Assembly (NCBI GenBank): GCA_003254905.1
Contig: QANU01020053.1
Span: 1-64,000 of the forward strand
From: Nissolia schottii
Lineage: Eukaryota > Streptophyta > Magnoliopsida > Fabales > Fabaceae
DNA length: 64,000 nucleotides
Direction: 5' to 3'
Under the pieces are notes generated by a model. The model was not told the origin of the DNA and searched no databases. It saw nothing but the letters and a program-made list of their open reading frames with translations. Shown here piece after piece: positions 53,301-64,000 of this stretch. Position 1 is the stretch's first letter. Each line of letters opens with the position of its first letter. Made by a program: the position numbers and the translations under genes.

Positions 53301-53590
53301 AGAATACTAGGGGCCATTGGAACCAAGCTGTTCAGAGTCTGACCCTGAATGTGAGGAAAATATTTTCCGATGCTGATCCGGCACTTTTTGATGAATGCTT
53401 GATGAGATTCCAAGAAGATGAAATCAAGGACAGGGAGAAGCAGGTGAAGCGGGAATCCTTGTGGAAACAATTGGAAGATGTTGCTGCATCCAAGGCTGTA
53501 GTAAGCAATGAGGCTGTCCTCGTCTCAAGCTTCGCGACTTCTGTTGCCATTGCTACCAGTGCAAATCAACTGACTGCAACAGGTAGTTGA
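50356..53590 (+). CDS. Serine/threonine protein phosphatase 2A, B' (B56) regulatory subunit, gamma-like
   Basis: Exons 50356-51606 and 53198-53590 join in frame to 547 aa. The start [17 protein letters not shown] is close to Arabidopsis B'-gamma. Residues 20-95 are a Ser/Asn/Gly-rich tail. The B56 HEAT-like body runs from about 100 to 500: [37 protein letters not shown]-like block, [60 protein letters not shown] and [17 protein letters not shown] at the intron. B' subunits direct the PP2A A/C core to substrates; plant gamma-type members act in defence, light and metabolic signalling. A TTG upstream keeps the frame open, but 50356 is the first ATG and matches the family. Confidence 0.95.
52096..52830. 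mobile_element. Possible hAT-like element related to the 1830-2563 family, in the PP2A intron
   Basis: It begins CATGGTTATCGAATC, close to the CATGGTTATCAAA terminus at 1830. It continues with many GAATC/GATTC words (for example GATTTAGAATCGTG, GATACGATTCGGACTCG) and has further ones near 52797-52832. The right end and target duplication could not be fixed, so the extent is approximate. Confidence 0.4.
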
Positions 53591-54543
53591 GAGCCGTCAG
53601 AGGTCCAAATTGTTAGCTTCTGACCCCATGATGAGGAACAAAGGCGAATGCATCTCTGTTGGAATCTAGCATGCTTAACTCTGCTAACAGAAATTAGATG
53701 ATGGGGGAGGGGGGGTTTCTGTGGATAATCAGGTTGCTGGGCTTTTTGGCTCAGTCATTGGTGATTTTGAGCCATGCGGTGTATATGTACTGTATAAGGG
53801 ATCTAGTTTATACCTTTATCATAGGCTGTGCTTGTTTAGGTTTCTAGCTGAGATTGTGTGTGACACATAAGCAATCCTTTTCCTTTTGCTACCTTTTCTG
53901 TAATTTTTAACATTGGTAATTTCTGTTATGTTTAGCCTTTTGCAGCTAAAGATCTCAACCCATGTTCATATTAACTCTTTTCTGTGTCATTCTAGCCCAC
54001 TAATTCTATGCCGGCTATAACATTCATTTGACCATTAAATGAGATCTTAATGAGTTTAAATAACAACTATTGTCAAAGAAGGCATTTTAAAATAACGAGT
54101 GTGATCATTTAAAAAGTGTGATTCACTTGATTCAAATTAAACTTTTCAGGTTGTACTTGTGGTCTTTAGTAGTTATACAATCCTGTTCTTTACCATTTCT
54201 TCTCTTTCAATGTCTTCCATTCCTTTTCTCTTATCGTGAACAAACTACTTATAGATCGTCCTTTTCTCTTATTCCAAACAAAACAAAACTACTTCTAATC
54301 AAATCCAACATGACATTACTGATTTTAAACTTTATATGGTCTGTAATGCCTACTGCAATTTCAATTTAGTCTACACACCAACACATAAATTGGTCCAGAT
54401 GGGACAAGATACAACTACAGAATCATTTAGTATTCAAATGTGTTGGTAATACATACATTTAGAACTAGAAAATTACAGAACACACCTATTACCAAACTTC
54501 AAAAATAAAATCCAAATAAGATGGACATCAACATGCAGCACCA
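53591..54543. other. Intergenic space between the PP2A and cupin genes (tail to tail)
   Basis: It contains both 3' UTRs. No other gene or element was recognised. Confidence 0.55.
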
Positions 54544-54981
54544 TCAATAATCATCACCATATGCTCTGAAACTATAACGTTCTCGGTATGGTGCATTGAA
54601 CCAGAGGTCAGCCTCAAACCATTTGGGGTACCTGACCAAGTCCCCAGCCACAAACTGCATGAAACGCTTGCTCCCTTCAGGGACAACTCTCACTTCCCCT
54701 TCTTCTATGTAAACCAGTTGGTCTACCTGCCAGTCCCATGGCAGCCTGCACTTTCCGGTCTTCCACACTGACCATTTTGAGACTCCAAGCTGAGCTAGTC
54801 TCTCAGGAGACACTTTCCTTTCCACCTTTACATTGTATAGTTCTTCCAAGGGTTTTTCAATCCGCATCGCTTTTATGGAGTACCGTCCTACAGAACAATT
54901 ACTGGACTTGCTAGAATCCTTGGAGCGATGGCTGCAGAGAGGAGAATATGTGAAGGTTGATGCTGTAAACAGGCTTGCCAT
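54544..54981 (-). CDS. Plastid RmlC-like cupin (cupin_3/DUF861) protein
   Basis: A single exon of 145 aa. Residues 1-38 are Ser/Thr-rich with basic residues and no acidic cluster, consistent with a chloroplast transit peptide. The cupin_3 fold follows, with WSVWKTGKCRLPWDWQVDQL, VYIEEGEVRVVPEG, FVAGDLVRYPKWFEADLWFN and YSFRAYGDDY. This matches small plant plastid cupins of unknown function, related to the (S)-ureidoglycine aminohydrolase-type cupin fold. The usual metal-binding His positions are largely absent in the visible core, so enzymatic activity is uncertain. It is transcribed toward the PP2A gene. Confidence 0.9.
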   Translation of the reverse strand: MASLFTASTFTYSPLCSHRSKDSSKSSNCSVGRYSIKAMRIEKPLEELYNVKVERKVSPERLAQLGVSKWSVWKTGKCRLPWDWQVDQLVYIEEGEVRVVPEGSKRFMQFVAGDLVRYPKWFEADLWFNAPYRERYSFRAYGDDY

Positions 54982-55477
54982 GCCTATTATTAACAGTTTA
55001 GACTCGACACGCTTCGCTCGCTAAAGAGCTCAAATCTGCAAGAACACTTCAAGAAATTCAAAGATGTTCCATCTAAATGACGTGATTTGAGTAGTATTAG
55101 TTCACACGAGTAATTCCTGTTAATTTTTAACTGCCAAGAAAAGGAAAGGAAAACCTAACTAGTGATGCTGTAGCTTTTAAGAATTCTGTTGATTCTAGAG
55201 TGCAAGTGTAATGATGCTGCTCATTCTTCCTAATGGCCATGTGGGTTGCTTTGTTTGCATGTGCTGTGTCTATTTCATTCCTAAGTGTAACGAAAGGTAA
55301 CGACTTTCCATTTTGTTATTTCTCTTGATACTTTGTAAAAAAATATCTTAGCCAAATAACACAGACAACTACACAATTATTAGGGAAGGGATGGCCTGAG
55401 TTGAATTGGCTAGAGAAGGATTTAGGAAAGAGAGAGGGTCACCTAGACCTAGTGCCTATCACTTCACATGTATTTGT
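54982..55477. other. Upstream region of the cupin gene
   Basis: Presumed promoter and 5' leader of the minus-strand cupin gene. No element recognised. Confidence 0.5.
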
Positions 55478-55692
55478 TTTGGCGTTGGGTGAGTTTCAAA
55501 CTACGGTTTGCAGGATGCAAACTGAGTTTCAAGTTTCAACTCATTTTTCACATGTTTGGCAAAATCATGTTGAGTTCCATTTTAGGATGATTTTTAGTCT
55601 CAAGCCATGGTTTGAGCAAACGTGAAAAAAAGTTGCTTTCCCATTAGACAAAACTATGGTTTGTCAACTATAAACCAAACACACCCTTTGTA
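55478..55692. mobile_element. hAT-type MITE candidate
   Basis: The left end GGCGTTGGGTGAGTTTCAAA-CTACGGTTTGC pairs loosely with the reverse complement of the right end (GGGTGTGTTTGGTTTATAGTTGACAAACCATAG). It has no coding capacity and its boundaries are approximate. Confidence 0.5.
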
Positions 55693-55771
55693 CAACCATG
55701 GAATGGACCAGAAACATGAAAAAGGAAAACAAGCATCATCGATGTTCATGTTGTTCTATTCTAATCTAATG

Positions 55772-55883
55772 TACTCCCCTTGTCCCAAATTAATTGCCCC
55801 TTTCACTAATTGTGTCTAGATACATTGATTTATGAATGGACCAAAAAAGTGAAAGCAACAATTTATTTGGGATGGAGGGAGTA
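55772..55883. mobile_element. Stowaway-type MITE (Tc1/mariner)
   Basis: It has TA target duplications at 55772-55773 and 55882-55883. The ends CTCCCCTTGTCCCAAAT and, reversed, CTCCCTCCATCCCAAAT are the classical Stowaway 'CTCCCTCCGTCCC' terminus. The element is 108 bp and non-coding. Confidence 0.9.
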
Positions 55884-56584
55884 GCTACTAAATACCCAAA
55901 ATTGAGGCCTTATATACAAATCCAAACTCCAAATAGCACAAATTATTGACAAATCCAACACAAAATGACACGAGTGTCCCTATTTCGCACAAAATTCAAT
56001 TTGAACCCCAACACCTGTAACCTTATTGTGGTGGATACTCTTTCAAGTGGTGAGCTAGTAAGTTCATCAATAACCTGACATTGTCTCCTTTCTCTGTTAT
56101 TAGTTAGAGATTGGCACCAAACAGATTAGGGTTTAAGTTGAAGATTTCTAATGCTTGGTAACTGATAAACAATTCCCATACTTTATAGCTTGAACACGAA
56201 CAACCCATTAAGAAGAATCTGAGATAACATGAACAAAAACTATGAAGAACAGAGCAAAATAGAAAACAAGAATAAAGTTAGAGACTTTACCTGTTCAAAG
56301 AAAATGCAGAAATGAAGATGCAGTGAGAGTTTGGGCTCCTTCAAAGTTCCTACTGAAAAATGATAAACCCTCTCTGGGTATTGAGGTTTATCTCAAAAAG
56401 TTGCATTCTTTATATGTCTCTCTGTCCTCCTTCACTGTTTCACTCCTCTCTCTGACCCCACTAGAAACCGGGTCTCTAGGTTGCCCATTCCCTTTTCCTT
56501 TTTCTGAAGGAAAAAAAGGTAACATTTTGTTAAAAGAAATTTTAATAAAAAGAATTCAATGAAAAGTAAAAATGTTTAACAGGT
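55884..56584. other. Intergenic DNA
   Basis: No gene was supported. The 79-codon frame at 56323 has a Ser/Leu-rich translation without family resemblance. Confidence 0.5.
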
Positions 56585-57316
56585 TAGAATTTTGACTTTT
56601 TACTATTTTGCCCTTACTGTTCAAATTATTTACCAAATTACCCTTGTTTCCAAACTATTTCCCAAACTACCATGGGTTAAGGTTTCGGGTTTCGATTGTA
56701 TTAGAGTTGTTACTAATACAGATGCAAGTTAAAAAGCACAAACAACTCTATGCAATATTTAATTATAAATTTCTCAGCAAACTAATCAAGTAAACATTTA
56801 CATAATCAATTTCAAAAAATTATTAATTGAACTAATAGCCCTAATAATGTTTTATAAATTAAAACTTACAGGACTGACATATAAATCGAAGTTGAGGGCG
56901 GCCGGGACAGATTGCAGCAAGGATGCAAGAGCAGGAGCTCTAGAGTTCTAGAGAAATAAAATTTTTAGAGAAATAAAATTTTTAGAGAGATAAGTGAATT
57001 TTGCGAAAATGAGAGGAGTGGTGTACAATGGGGAAGGAAGAGTTAATAAATATGCAACGCGGCTTGAATTCGCCAACAAGAGAGGCGAATTCAACAAGAA
57101 TTGGCGATTTTATTGAAATTATGGTTTTTGGGTTGCACTGAATTCGCCATTGCTGTAGGCGAATCCAGGGTGAATTAACCTCTCTGGATGGCGAATCCTG
57201 CGTGGCACGGATGTCACGTCAACCCAAACCGTGGTAATTTGGGAAATAGTTTGGAAACGAGGGTAATTTGGTAAATAGTTTGAACAGTAAGGATAAAAGA
57301 GTAAAAAAGTCTAGAA
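56585..57316. mobile_element. TIR element with GAATTCGCC palindromes, upstream of the FAD oxidoreductase gene
   Basis: The left arm (56585-56685) and right arm (57215-57316) are inverted copies. They share CCTTACTGTTCAAA-TATTTACC, AAATTACCC and TTTCCAAACTATTTCCCAAA. Inside lie palindromes GAATTCGCC-12-GGCGAATTC (57066-57095) and GAATTCGCC-9-GGCGAATCC (57141-57168). Arms of about 100 bp suggest a Mutator-like element, but I did not find a clear 9-bp duplication. It ends about 255 bp before the next start codon. Confidence 0.65.
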
Positions 57317-57572
57317 TTTTCAAAAAAGTTCTATTTTTTATTAAATGCTTTTACAATTGAATTTCTTAATCTAAAAAAAAAGTAAAGCAAAAAAAGACAG
57401 TTAGTTTTGGTGGTTGAACGTGTTCACTTGTGGTGCGCAAATTTTTCTTGCATTATTTTTAATGATAGACAAAACTGAGAGCAAAAAACCAGGGACAGCG
57501 TGAAGAAAAGGGGTTGCTTTACTTTGATTTTTCTATTGTTTGTTATCCTTTATTTTTGGAGTTTCTTTTGTT

Positions 57573-60500
57573 ATGTTATTGCTTCAGCTTCATCAACCCT
57601 TCAATGGAATATCTCAGCTTGCAGTGAGAACTCCATTCCCACAGAAGAAATGTGGCAGAAGATCCCTCCTTTTGAGACCACAAGCTGTTCCCTCCAGAAC
57701 TCAGGTACTAATGCTTCAATTGCCGACATATGTTATCTCATGTTTTGTCTTGTTTTGTTTTTTTTTTTTTTTTCTTTATAATAAGTTCAAATGAAGATTG
57801 GTACTTGTTTTATAGAGGATAATGGAGAGTGTTTCTGTGAGTGGAGAAGTTGGTGGTGCTGGTGGAGCATACTCATATGAAGCCTTGAAGAGATTAGACC
57901 AACTATGGTCGAACATATGCTCGGCTCAAGAAGGTTCGTGTCATTCAATGATTCTTTGTATACGTTACAAAAATGAATCTTTTTCATTGCGGTTGCAGTT
58001 GCGTTGCGATTAATGTAATTGCGAAAAGTTGCAACAGAAAAAATGTAGCTAATGTATTGCAGTCGCAATTCTGATTGGAGACTGCAATTTAAAGCCATCT
58101 GCAAAGAATTCTCTATACCATATCTGGTAATAATCTTTATAATATGTATTGCAGTTGTGCAAGAGCCTCAGCAAGTTGTGTCTACCATTCCAAGCTCGTT
58201 TCGCTTGTCTGATCTGGCTGACAAAGCAGAAGGCTCATATGATGTGTTAGTTTGTGGAGGCACTCTCGGAATCTTCATCGCCACAGCCTTGTGTGCCAGA
58301 GGTCTTCGAGTAGCCGTTGTGGAAAGAAATGTGCTAAAAGGGGTATGTATGCATTTTAGCTACCTTGAGAGTTGAATTGATCCTTGGTCAGAAAAGATTC
58401 AATTAGTTCTTTGAATGAACAAATTAGTTCTTCAGTTGCCTGTGTTGTTTTGATCATTAGAGAGAGCAAGAATGGAATATATCAAGAAAGGAGCTTTTGG
58501 AACTTGTAGAAGTTGGAGTCCTGGAAGAAGATGATATCGACAGAGTTACAGCTGCAAAATTCAATCCAGTAATTCCTTAACTTCGTCAATTTAGTTGCCA
58601 ATCTCTATGTAGCAAGAATCATCTTGATTAGGTATTAGCCCATAACTAATGTCTTGAAGTCGCTTTGAACATACATCATATATCTAAACATGCAGAAGGA
58701 TTGATAGTAATGGATGCCTTGTTACAAATGGCAGAATTCAAAGAGCACTGTATACAGGAGAAGAAATTCTCTCACAACTAATGTTTATTACCTAACATCA
58801 CCAAAATCTGTGTTTCACCTTCTAACTCTTTATTTTTTTATTTTTTTTATTTTCATGAACTATACAGAATAGATGTGGATTTGAAAAGAAAGGCGATATC
58901 TGGGTCGAGGACATTCTTAATCTTGGGGTTTCGTAAGCCTCCTTCCCATGAACTAGAATGAAGTCCTTGATTTCAGTAATGCATAAATAGTTTTATCTAT
59001 GTTTTATCTAGTCAATAATTATCTTGGCAATGAACAATATGCTGTTGCAATTGCTTCTAGGTAGGTGTATTTCACGTCTCTCCATCAAGAGAGGATAGAA
59101 AATTTGCTGTATCAGTGATTTAGAAAAATACAAGCAGATGCAAAGAAAAACTTGAAATAATTTATTGAATGCTTCCAAAAGTTCTATATGCTTGCACTTT
59201 ACAATGAAGCAATTTCACTAAAAAAAAGCTTAGTATTCAGTTGAAGGTCACCTTGCTTCTGCAAGTTATGTTTATCAGTCTTTTTTTTTTTTTTTTTTTC
59301 TGCCTTTGCAGACCCGTAAAGCTTATAGAGATCGTAAAGAAACGTTTTATCTCCCTTGGTGGAGTCATCTTGGAGGGTTTCGGCGTCTCTGGCATTGATG
59401 TATATGAGGATGCTGCTGTGAGTTTCCCTTAACCGGTAGAATTGAATTTTGAGTCTCAGATATTATGTTAGACATCTCATACCTTAAAAGACATGTAACT
59501 TGGACAACAAGCCAAATGCAAATTGAATTTGGAGAAATCAGTGCTAATTTAAATTAACAATAAAGAAGCATAAATGCTTGTTTATTTTCTTTTCAGGTTC
59601 TGAAACTTTCCGGGGACAAAATCTTGTCATCTCGTCTTGTAATTGATGCCATGGGGAACTTTTCCCCTGTTGTAAAACAGGTCAGGATTTTAATTTCACT
59701 CATTGCTGCGTTAAAACAGATTGTCTATGATTATTTATCATGTTATCACCGGGATGTTTTCAAATATTTCATGGAATACATGCACTGGTTTCCATTTGTA
59801 TGTGCTCCTTTGTGAAACATGAGAAAGTTTTTCTGGTGCATGCTGTTTTTCTGGTGCATGCTCTCTTGTCCACATCCACACGCATACGCGTGTGCAGCCT
59901 TGCACCTTGATCCAGTGCTATTTATTGAGTCAGCACTAACTAGAAAAAAGATGGAACCGTTGGCAAAATAAAATGTTCAGTTCATCAAAGTTGTTTCTGC
60001 CAATATGATTTAATGAAATATGCATATGTGAATACTGAATTTTAAAAAGATTATCGCGTATCTTCTCTCTGGTATCGCGCGCAATGGTTTTACAGATAAG
60101 ACGTGGGAGGAAACCTGATGGTGTTTGCCTTGTTGTTGGAACCTGTGCTCGCGGCTTTGAAAATAATTCCGATAGCGATGTCATATACAGCAGTTCATCA
60201 GTAAAGAAAGCAGGGAATTCGAAAGCACAATTTTTTTGGGAGGTAACATTTTTAGAACAGCAATGGAACAGCAGTATCCCCATGTTTTAATCTTAGAGCT
60301 TTTGCTGAAATCTTCACAGGCATTTCCAGCCGGCTCGGGTCCCTTGGATCGTACTACTTATATGTTCACTTATGTAGAACCTCAGCCAGGATCTCCAAAA
60401 TTGGAAGAATTGTTGGAAGAATACTGGGATTTGATGCCAGAATATCAGGCTAGTTTTCTTTTCTTCTTTATGTTCTCTGATGTCTCTTGATTTTCTCCAT

Positions 60501-63241
60501 TTTGGAGGAAATCTTATGCTCTTCTAGTTAGTACTTTTCTGCTTTTCTCTCTATTGAAATTTATTTTCTATGAAAAAGCTAACCTATATTATCAGGTAAA
60601 AAGACTTTTTTTTTTTCTTTCCAATTTCCTCTTCTTAACAACCAAACTAGAAGCTTGGCAATGGTTGTTTGTCTATTAACTATCCATTCCTTTATGTGAC
60701 AGGGTGTTTCACTTGACAATTTAGAGATACTGAGAGTTATATATGGCATCTTTCCCACATATCGCGAGAGGTAATAATGTTTATCAAATGATGTACTTAC
60801 AAATTACTTGATTTAGTACGAATTTGGATCCTCTAAAGTGAGAAACTCACTTTAGAGGGTAAAATGAGGTTTTTCATCCTTAAATCAATAAAGTGAGAAG
60901 TGAGACCCATTGACAGTTTATTGATCCGATTTAGTACTGCTAAAGGTTGCCAATACATGTAATATTGCATGTCAGAAAACTATTTTTTAACTTGATGTGT
61001 TCAATTTTCCTAATTTTGTTTCTATTTTATTCCATGGCTTCTTAATTATATCCTTGATTATCATTTCTTCTAAAATATGACACTTTACATGTTTGATGGT
61101 GTGGAGCACCTAACAGCCCACTACCGGCCGCTTTTAATCGAGTTTTACAGGTAAATTATGTTTTACACTTCCGAAGCTTCTGTCAAATGAACTCACCTAT
61201 GATCTCTCAAGTAATATTAAAGTAGTGAAGCTTCATTCTGTGTAGTTTGGTGATGCAAGTGGCATACAATCACCAGTTTCATTTGGTGGTTTTGGGAGCT
61301 TGACCAGGCACCTTGGAAGACTCTCAGCTGGTATGCCTTTCTGTGAAATTACATAAACACATACTTTTGAAGTGAAAATTGAATTGCTTGAAGGAAATCT
61401 GTTTCAATGCTACTTGTTTTTCCTTGATGTGAATGTGAGGCTATGGATAAATTGGTTTATGTTTGGTTTCAAAAGATGTTTCTTGTTTCCCTTTTTGTTT
61501 TCAATTTTGTTTACAAAGTCGGTGCATTGTTTTCCTTTTGTTTTATGTTTCCAAGATTTTGTGAAGGAAATATTATAGAAAAGAAACTTGTTTTCATTTT
61601 TCTTTCATGGAATCCTGAAAATGGGAAAACATAATGAAAACAAATGTTTTCTGAAACCAAACAAACCTTAGGCCTGTAGAGTTTTGGTGGAACTCGTTGC
61701 TTCCATTTTTCTTTACCTTTTATTGTGTCTTTTTCAACATTAGAAAAATTAAAAATATATAAATATCCTAATTTTGTAAACAATTTTCTTAACAAAATTG
61801 TTTTGGAAAGTTAATATAACAAGTAACAACTAACAACAAAATGGTGAAGGGAAGATAACGTGGCAATAACATTTGAGACTTAATCTAATTCTCTTTTGCA
61901 CTTTGCTATGATGAAGGAATATATGAAGCAATCAATGGTGATTATCTTGACTCACACGACTTGTCTCTCCTGAATCCATACATGGTACTTATCTGCTTTT
62001 TCTAATCAACAAATCTGCATGAAACCTGAGCATAGTGGTACTGAACAAGATTTTGTACAACGCAGCCAAACTTAAGTGCTTCATGGTTGTTCCAAAGAGC
62101 AATGTCAGCAAAACAACACACCAATGTTCCTCCAGATTTCATTAATGAACTTCTCTATGCCAACTTTAACTGTATGCAGGTACTTTATGCTCTAATGAAT
62201 CAATTTTTCATTTTTTTCTTTTCTTTTCTCTCTTCAGCTTCAATCTCATTTTTCACTTGTGCAGAGGCTTGGGGATCCGGTTCTACGACCATTTCTACAG
62301 GTGGACATCTTAGTCCCTATCTAGACATATTTTTCGGTTCATGAGAAGTTACTTCTTAGCCTCTCTGCTTATGAGGGGTTAGGCTACACTAGATGGGAGT
62401 CTTGTGCTTTGAACTGCCCTTTTCTTAGATGTTATTCCTGAATGATTCCATTGGTTGAGATCAGAACCAATAGCAATGTTAATAACCATGGAAATGATTC
62501 ACTTCCATATAAATCTTATAAATTGTTGCAGGATGTTGTACAGTTTGGGGCACTCTCCAAGACATTGGGCCTTGTTATGTTAACAAAGCCTCGGATACTC
62601 CCATCCATATTTAAACAGGTAATCATGAGTTTATCATGCGAGATTAGGTAACAGATGGTCAATATAAAGTGTTTTACACTATCAACCAATCACATATTAT
62701 CTATGACTTTTGTGGCAATTGTTATAATGATGTAACTATATATGATTGAACGACCATGTAAAAATAATTGTGCTAACAATGTATCAAAATTAAATCCTTA
62801 TTAAAGGTCGTATGAAGCAGTTTTCCACCTGTGGTCAAAGTGGCATAATTAGTTGGCAAAGTAGCCTCTACAATATTGGCAACTTACAAATTTTTCAATG
62901 GCTTCAGGTTGGTGTTCCTGTACTTCTTGACTGGTCCAGACATTTTCTGATGCTTGGTTACTACACCTTTCTCTCCACCTTTGCTGACCCTGTTGTGAGG
63001 TACTGCTAGTCTTTTCCAAGTTCCCTTATGAACCACTTATCCATTTTTTCATGTATTTAACAATCATATAGTCCAATAAGTTTCATGATCAGAAACTCTT
63101 ATATTCTATCTTCTTTTATTCTCAAATGTTCCATTTATTGCAAGGCCACTCTTGAATTCATTACCATCCAAGACAAGTTTCCAGTGGAAAAGGCATCTAG
63201 AGGCTTGGAAATATGGAGCTGGTCTTGATTACAAGCTATAG
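57573..63241 (+). CDS. FAD-dependent oxidoreductase (Rossmann-fold flavoprotein), predicted plastid
   Basis: Eighteen exons join in frame to 585 aa: 57573-57704, 57816-57933, 58155-58342, 58461-58568, 58868-58932, 59312-59417, 59597-59680, 60096-60242, 60320-60448, 60703-60770, 61117-61150, 61246-61330, 61917-61984, 62066-62179, 62265-62300, 62532-62618, 62908-62999, 63145-63241. Residues 1-44 are basic and Gln/Leu/Arg-rich, like a transit peptide. The FAD fold begins YDVLVCGGTLGIFIATALCA with ERN ending its second strand; VIDAMGNFSP is the later G-D-like motif. It resembles a conserved plant/cyanobacterial flavoprotein family distantly similar to geranylgeranyl reductase and lycopene cyclase; substrate unknown. 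The intron after exon 9 has a GC donor (CAG|GCTAGT). The start is inferred; an upstream in-frame ATG was not favoured. Confidence 0.88.
60815..60942. mobile_element. Small foldback MITE with perfect 13-bp hairpin (intron 10)
   Basis: The outer arms AGTACGAATTTGGATC and, reversed, AGTACTAAATCGGATC pair. Inside, CCTCTAAAGTGAG - AAA - CTCACTTTAGAGG (60830-60858) is a perfect hairpin. Confidence 0.55.
61457..61668. mobile_element. Foldback MITE in intron 12
   Basis: TGTTTGGTTTCAAAAGATGT at the left pairs with the reversed right end TGTTTGGTTTCAGAAAACAT. The element is about 210 bp, AT-rich and non-coding. The TTTGG terminus suggests hAT-type. Confidence 0.6.
62655..62800. mobile_element. Foldback MITE candidate in intron 16
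   Basis: GTGTTTTACACTATCAACCA and the diverged reversed right half (TTTTTACATGGTCGTTCAAT) form an imperfect inverted repeat. Boundaries are approximate. Confidence 0.45.
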
Positions 63242-64000
63242 TAACACTATATATACAGGCAAGCACACCAAATAGAGATGAAGGTGGCATTTTTGGTTGT
63301 TTAAGGGAATGATTATTCCTCTCACATCCAAATTCAAAAATGGTGCCTTTCAAGACTTAACTTTCAGTATTTCATCCACTCTTGATCCTTGTAAAAAGGA
63401 TGCTTCGCTTCAATTTTTTTTTTAATCACTTCCAGATTAAGTGAGGTGACAACTGAAAAATCATGGAAATTAGACATGCCTTTAAGCAACTCTTTGATTG
63501 ATCTCAGTAAGGGTTGTTCTCAATCTGTCTTGATGTGCTAAGGCTCTATTCCAATTTTAATGTATTTGTAATTGTAATTTTACATGGTTTAACACACTTT
63601 GATCACATGCATGGGAACTTGGAAGTTGCCCAAGTGTAACCATCAATGTTATACATCAACATTTAAACAAAATAAAAGGATTTTTCTTTCATTTAATGTA
63701 TGGAGAGAAAATGCCCAAGAGTGCTAAATTTTCTTTCATCAATTCATTACAATGTTCTGATACACTAATTTTGGCATAAACACATATCTAAGTATAGTAA
63801 ATACTGATTTGGCATTCCCAAGTGTCATCTTATTGCAACAAAATCTTATTTCCAAAACTTTGTAGTACAACTATATTCCACCATTTACTAGCTTTTACTT
63901 GTCTACTTTGTATTATTTTCTTTTTCCTACAAACTTCAACATTTACATTTTACAATCACAATTATATCCATGCCACTATTTTCAGAGCAACCAGAAAAGG
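63242..64000. other. 3' flank of the FAD oxidoreductase gene
   Basis: It should contain the 3' UTR. The remainder is AT-rich with no gene recognised before the window ends. Confidence 0.55.

Overview
This window is nuclear DNA of a flowering plant, most likely a eudicot. The evidence is AT-rich intergenic sequence, GT-AG introns, and plant-specific gene families: a class I KNOX homeobox gene, PPi-dependent phosphofructokinase beta, PUX-type UBX protein, plant B'-gamma-like PP2A subunit and plastid-targeted proteins. CACTA, hAT, Mutator and Stowaway-type DNA transposons are also present. There are two assembly defects: a single n at 14070 and a 454-base run of N at 33506-33959. No tRNA, rRNA, CRISPR array or prokaryotic feature was seen, and no LTR retroelement was recognised.

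Layout. Positions 1-3329 are the right part of a CACTA transposon carrying two insertions of one hAT-like family. A (CT)n tract of about 230 bp and a second GA-rich tract precede a four-exon class I KNOX homeobox gene (5253-9522, +). Positions 9523-14230 are repeat-rich intergenic DNA. PFP-beta (14312-19863, +; 16 coding exons, 551 aa) converges on a PUX5-like UBX gene (22984-20352, -; 4 exons, 419 aa). A FAM91 homologue follows (31876-25512, -; 10 exons, 1008 aa). Positions 32.2-38.2 kb hold the sequence gap, foldback elements, a copied piece of the FAM91 upstream region, and a long inverted repeat enclosing the first exon of a HAD-type phosphatase gene. An ML/MD-2 lipid-binding gene (40907-44613, +; 4 exons) is preceded by a partial tandem copy of its own promoter and first exon (38.2-40.6 kb). 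A MULE with long terminal inverted repeats lies at 45.7-47.2 kb. Then come a PP2A B' subunit (50356-53590, +; 2 exons), a plastid cupin (54981-54544, -; 1 exon) and an 18-exon FAD-dependent oxidoreductase (57573-63241, +; 585 aa).

The genes do not form a pathway. They are independent housekeeping and developmental genes: meristem identity, glycolysis/gluconeogenesis, Cdc48 adaptor, endosome-Golgi trafficking, lipid binding, phosphatase targeting and plastid metabolism. All coding models were assembled by eye from splice signals and family similarity. Each multi-exon model sums to an exact multiple of three with a terminal stop, which supports the exon boundaries.

The most unusual points are: (i) the duplicated promoter plus first exon of the ML gene, which could act as an alternative first exon; (ii) the inverted-repeat element carrying a host HAD-phosphatase first exon; (iii) repeat families built from tandem palindromes (GGGGCTGAAATCGG / CCGATTTCAGCCCC and GAATTCGCC / GGCGAATTC); (iv) a foldback element in a PFP-beta intron flanked by an exact 17-bp direct repeat; and (v) a well-formed but unexplained exon-like segment just beyond the FAM91 stop. 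I did not find a clearly new biological system.
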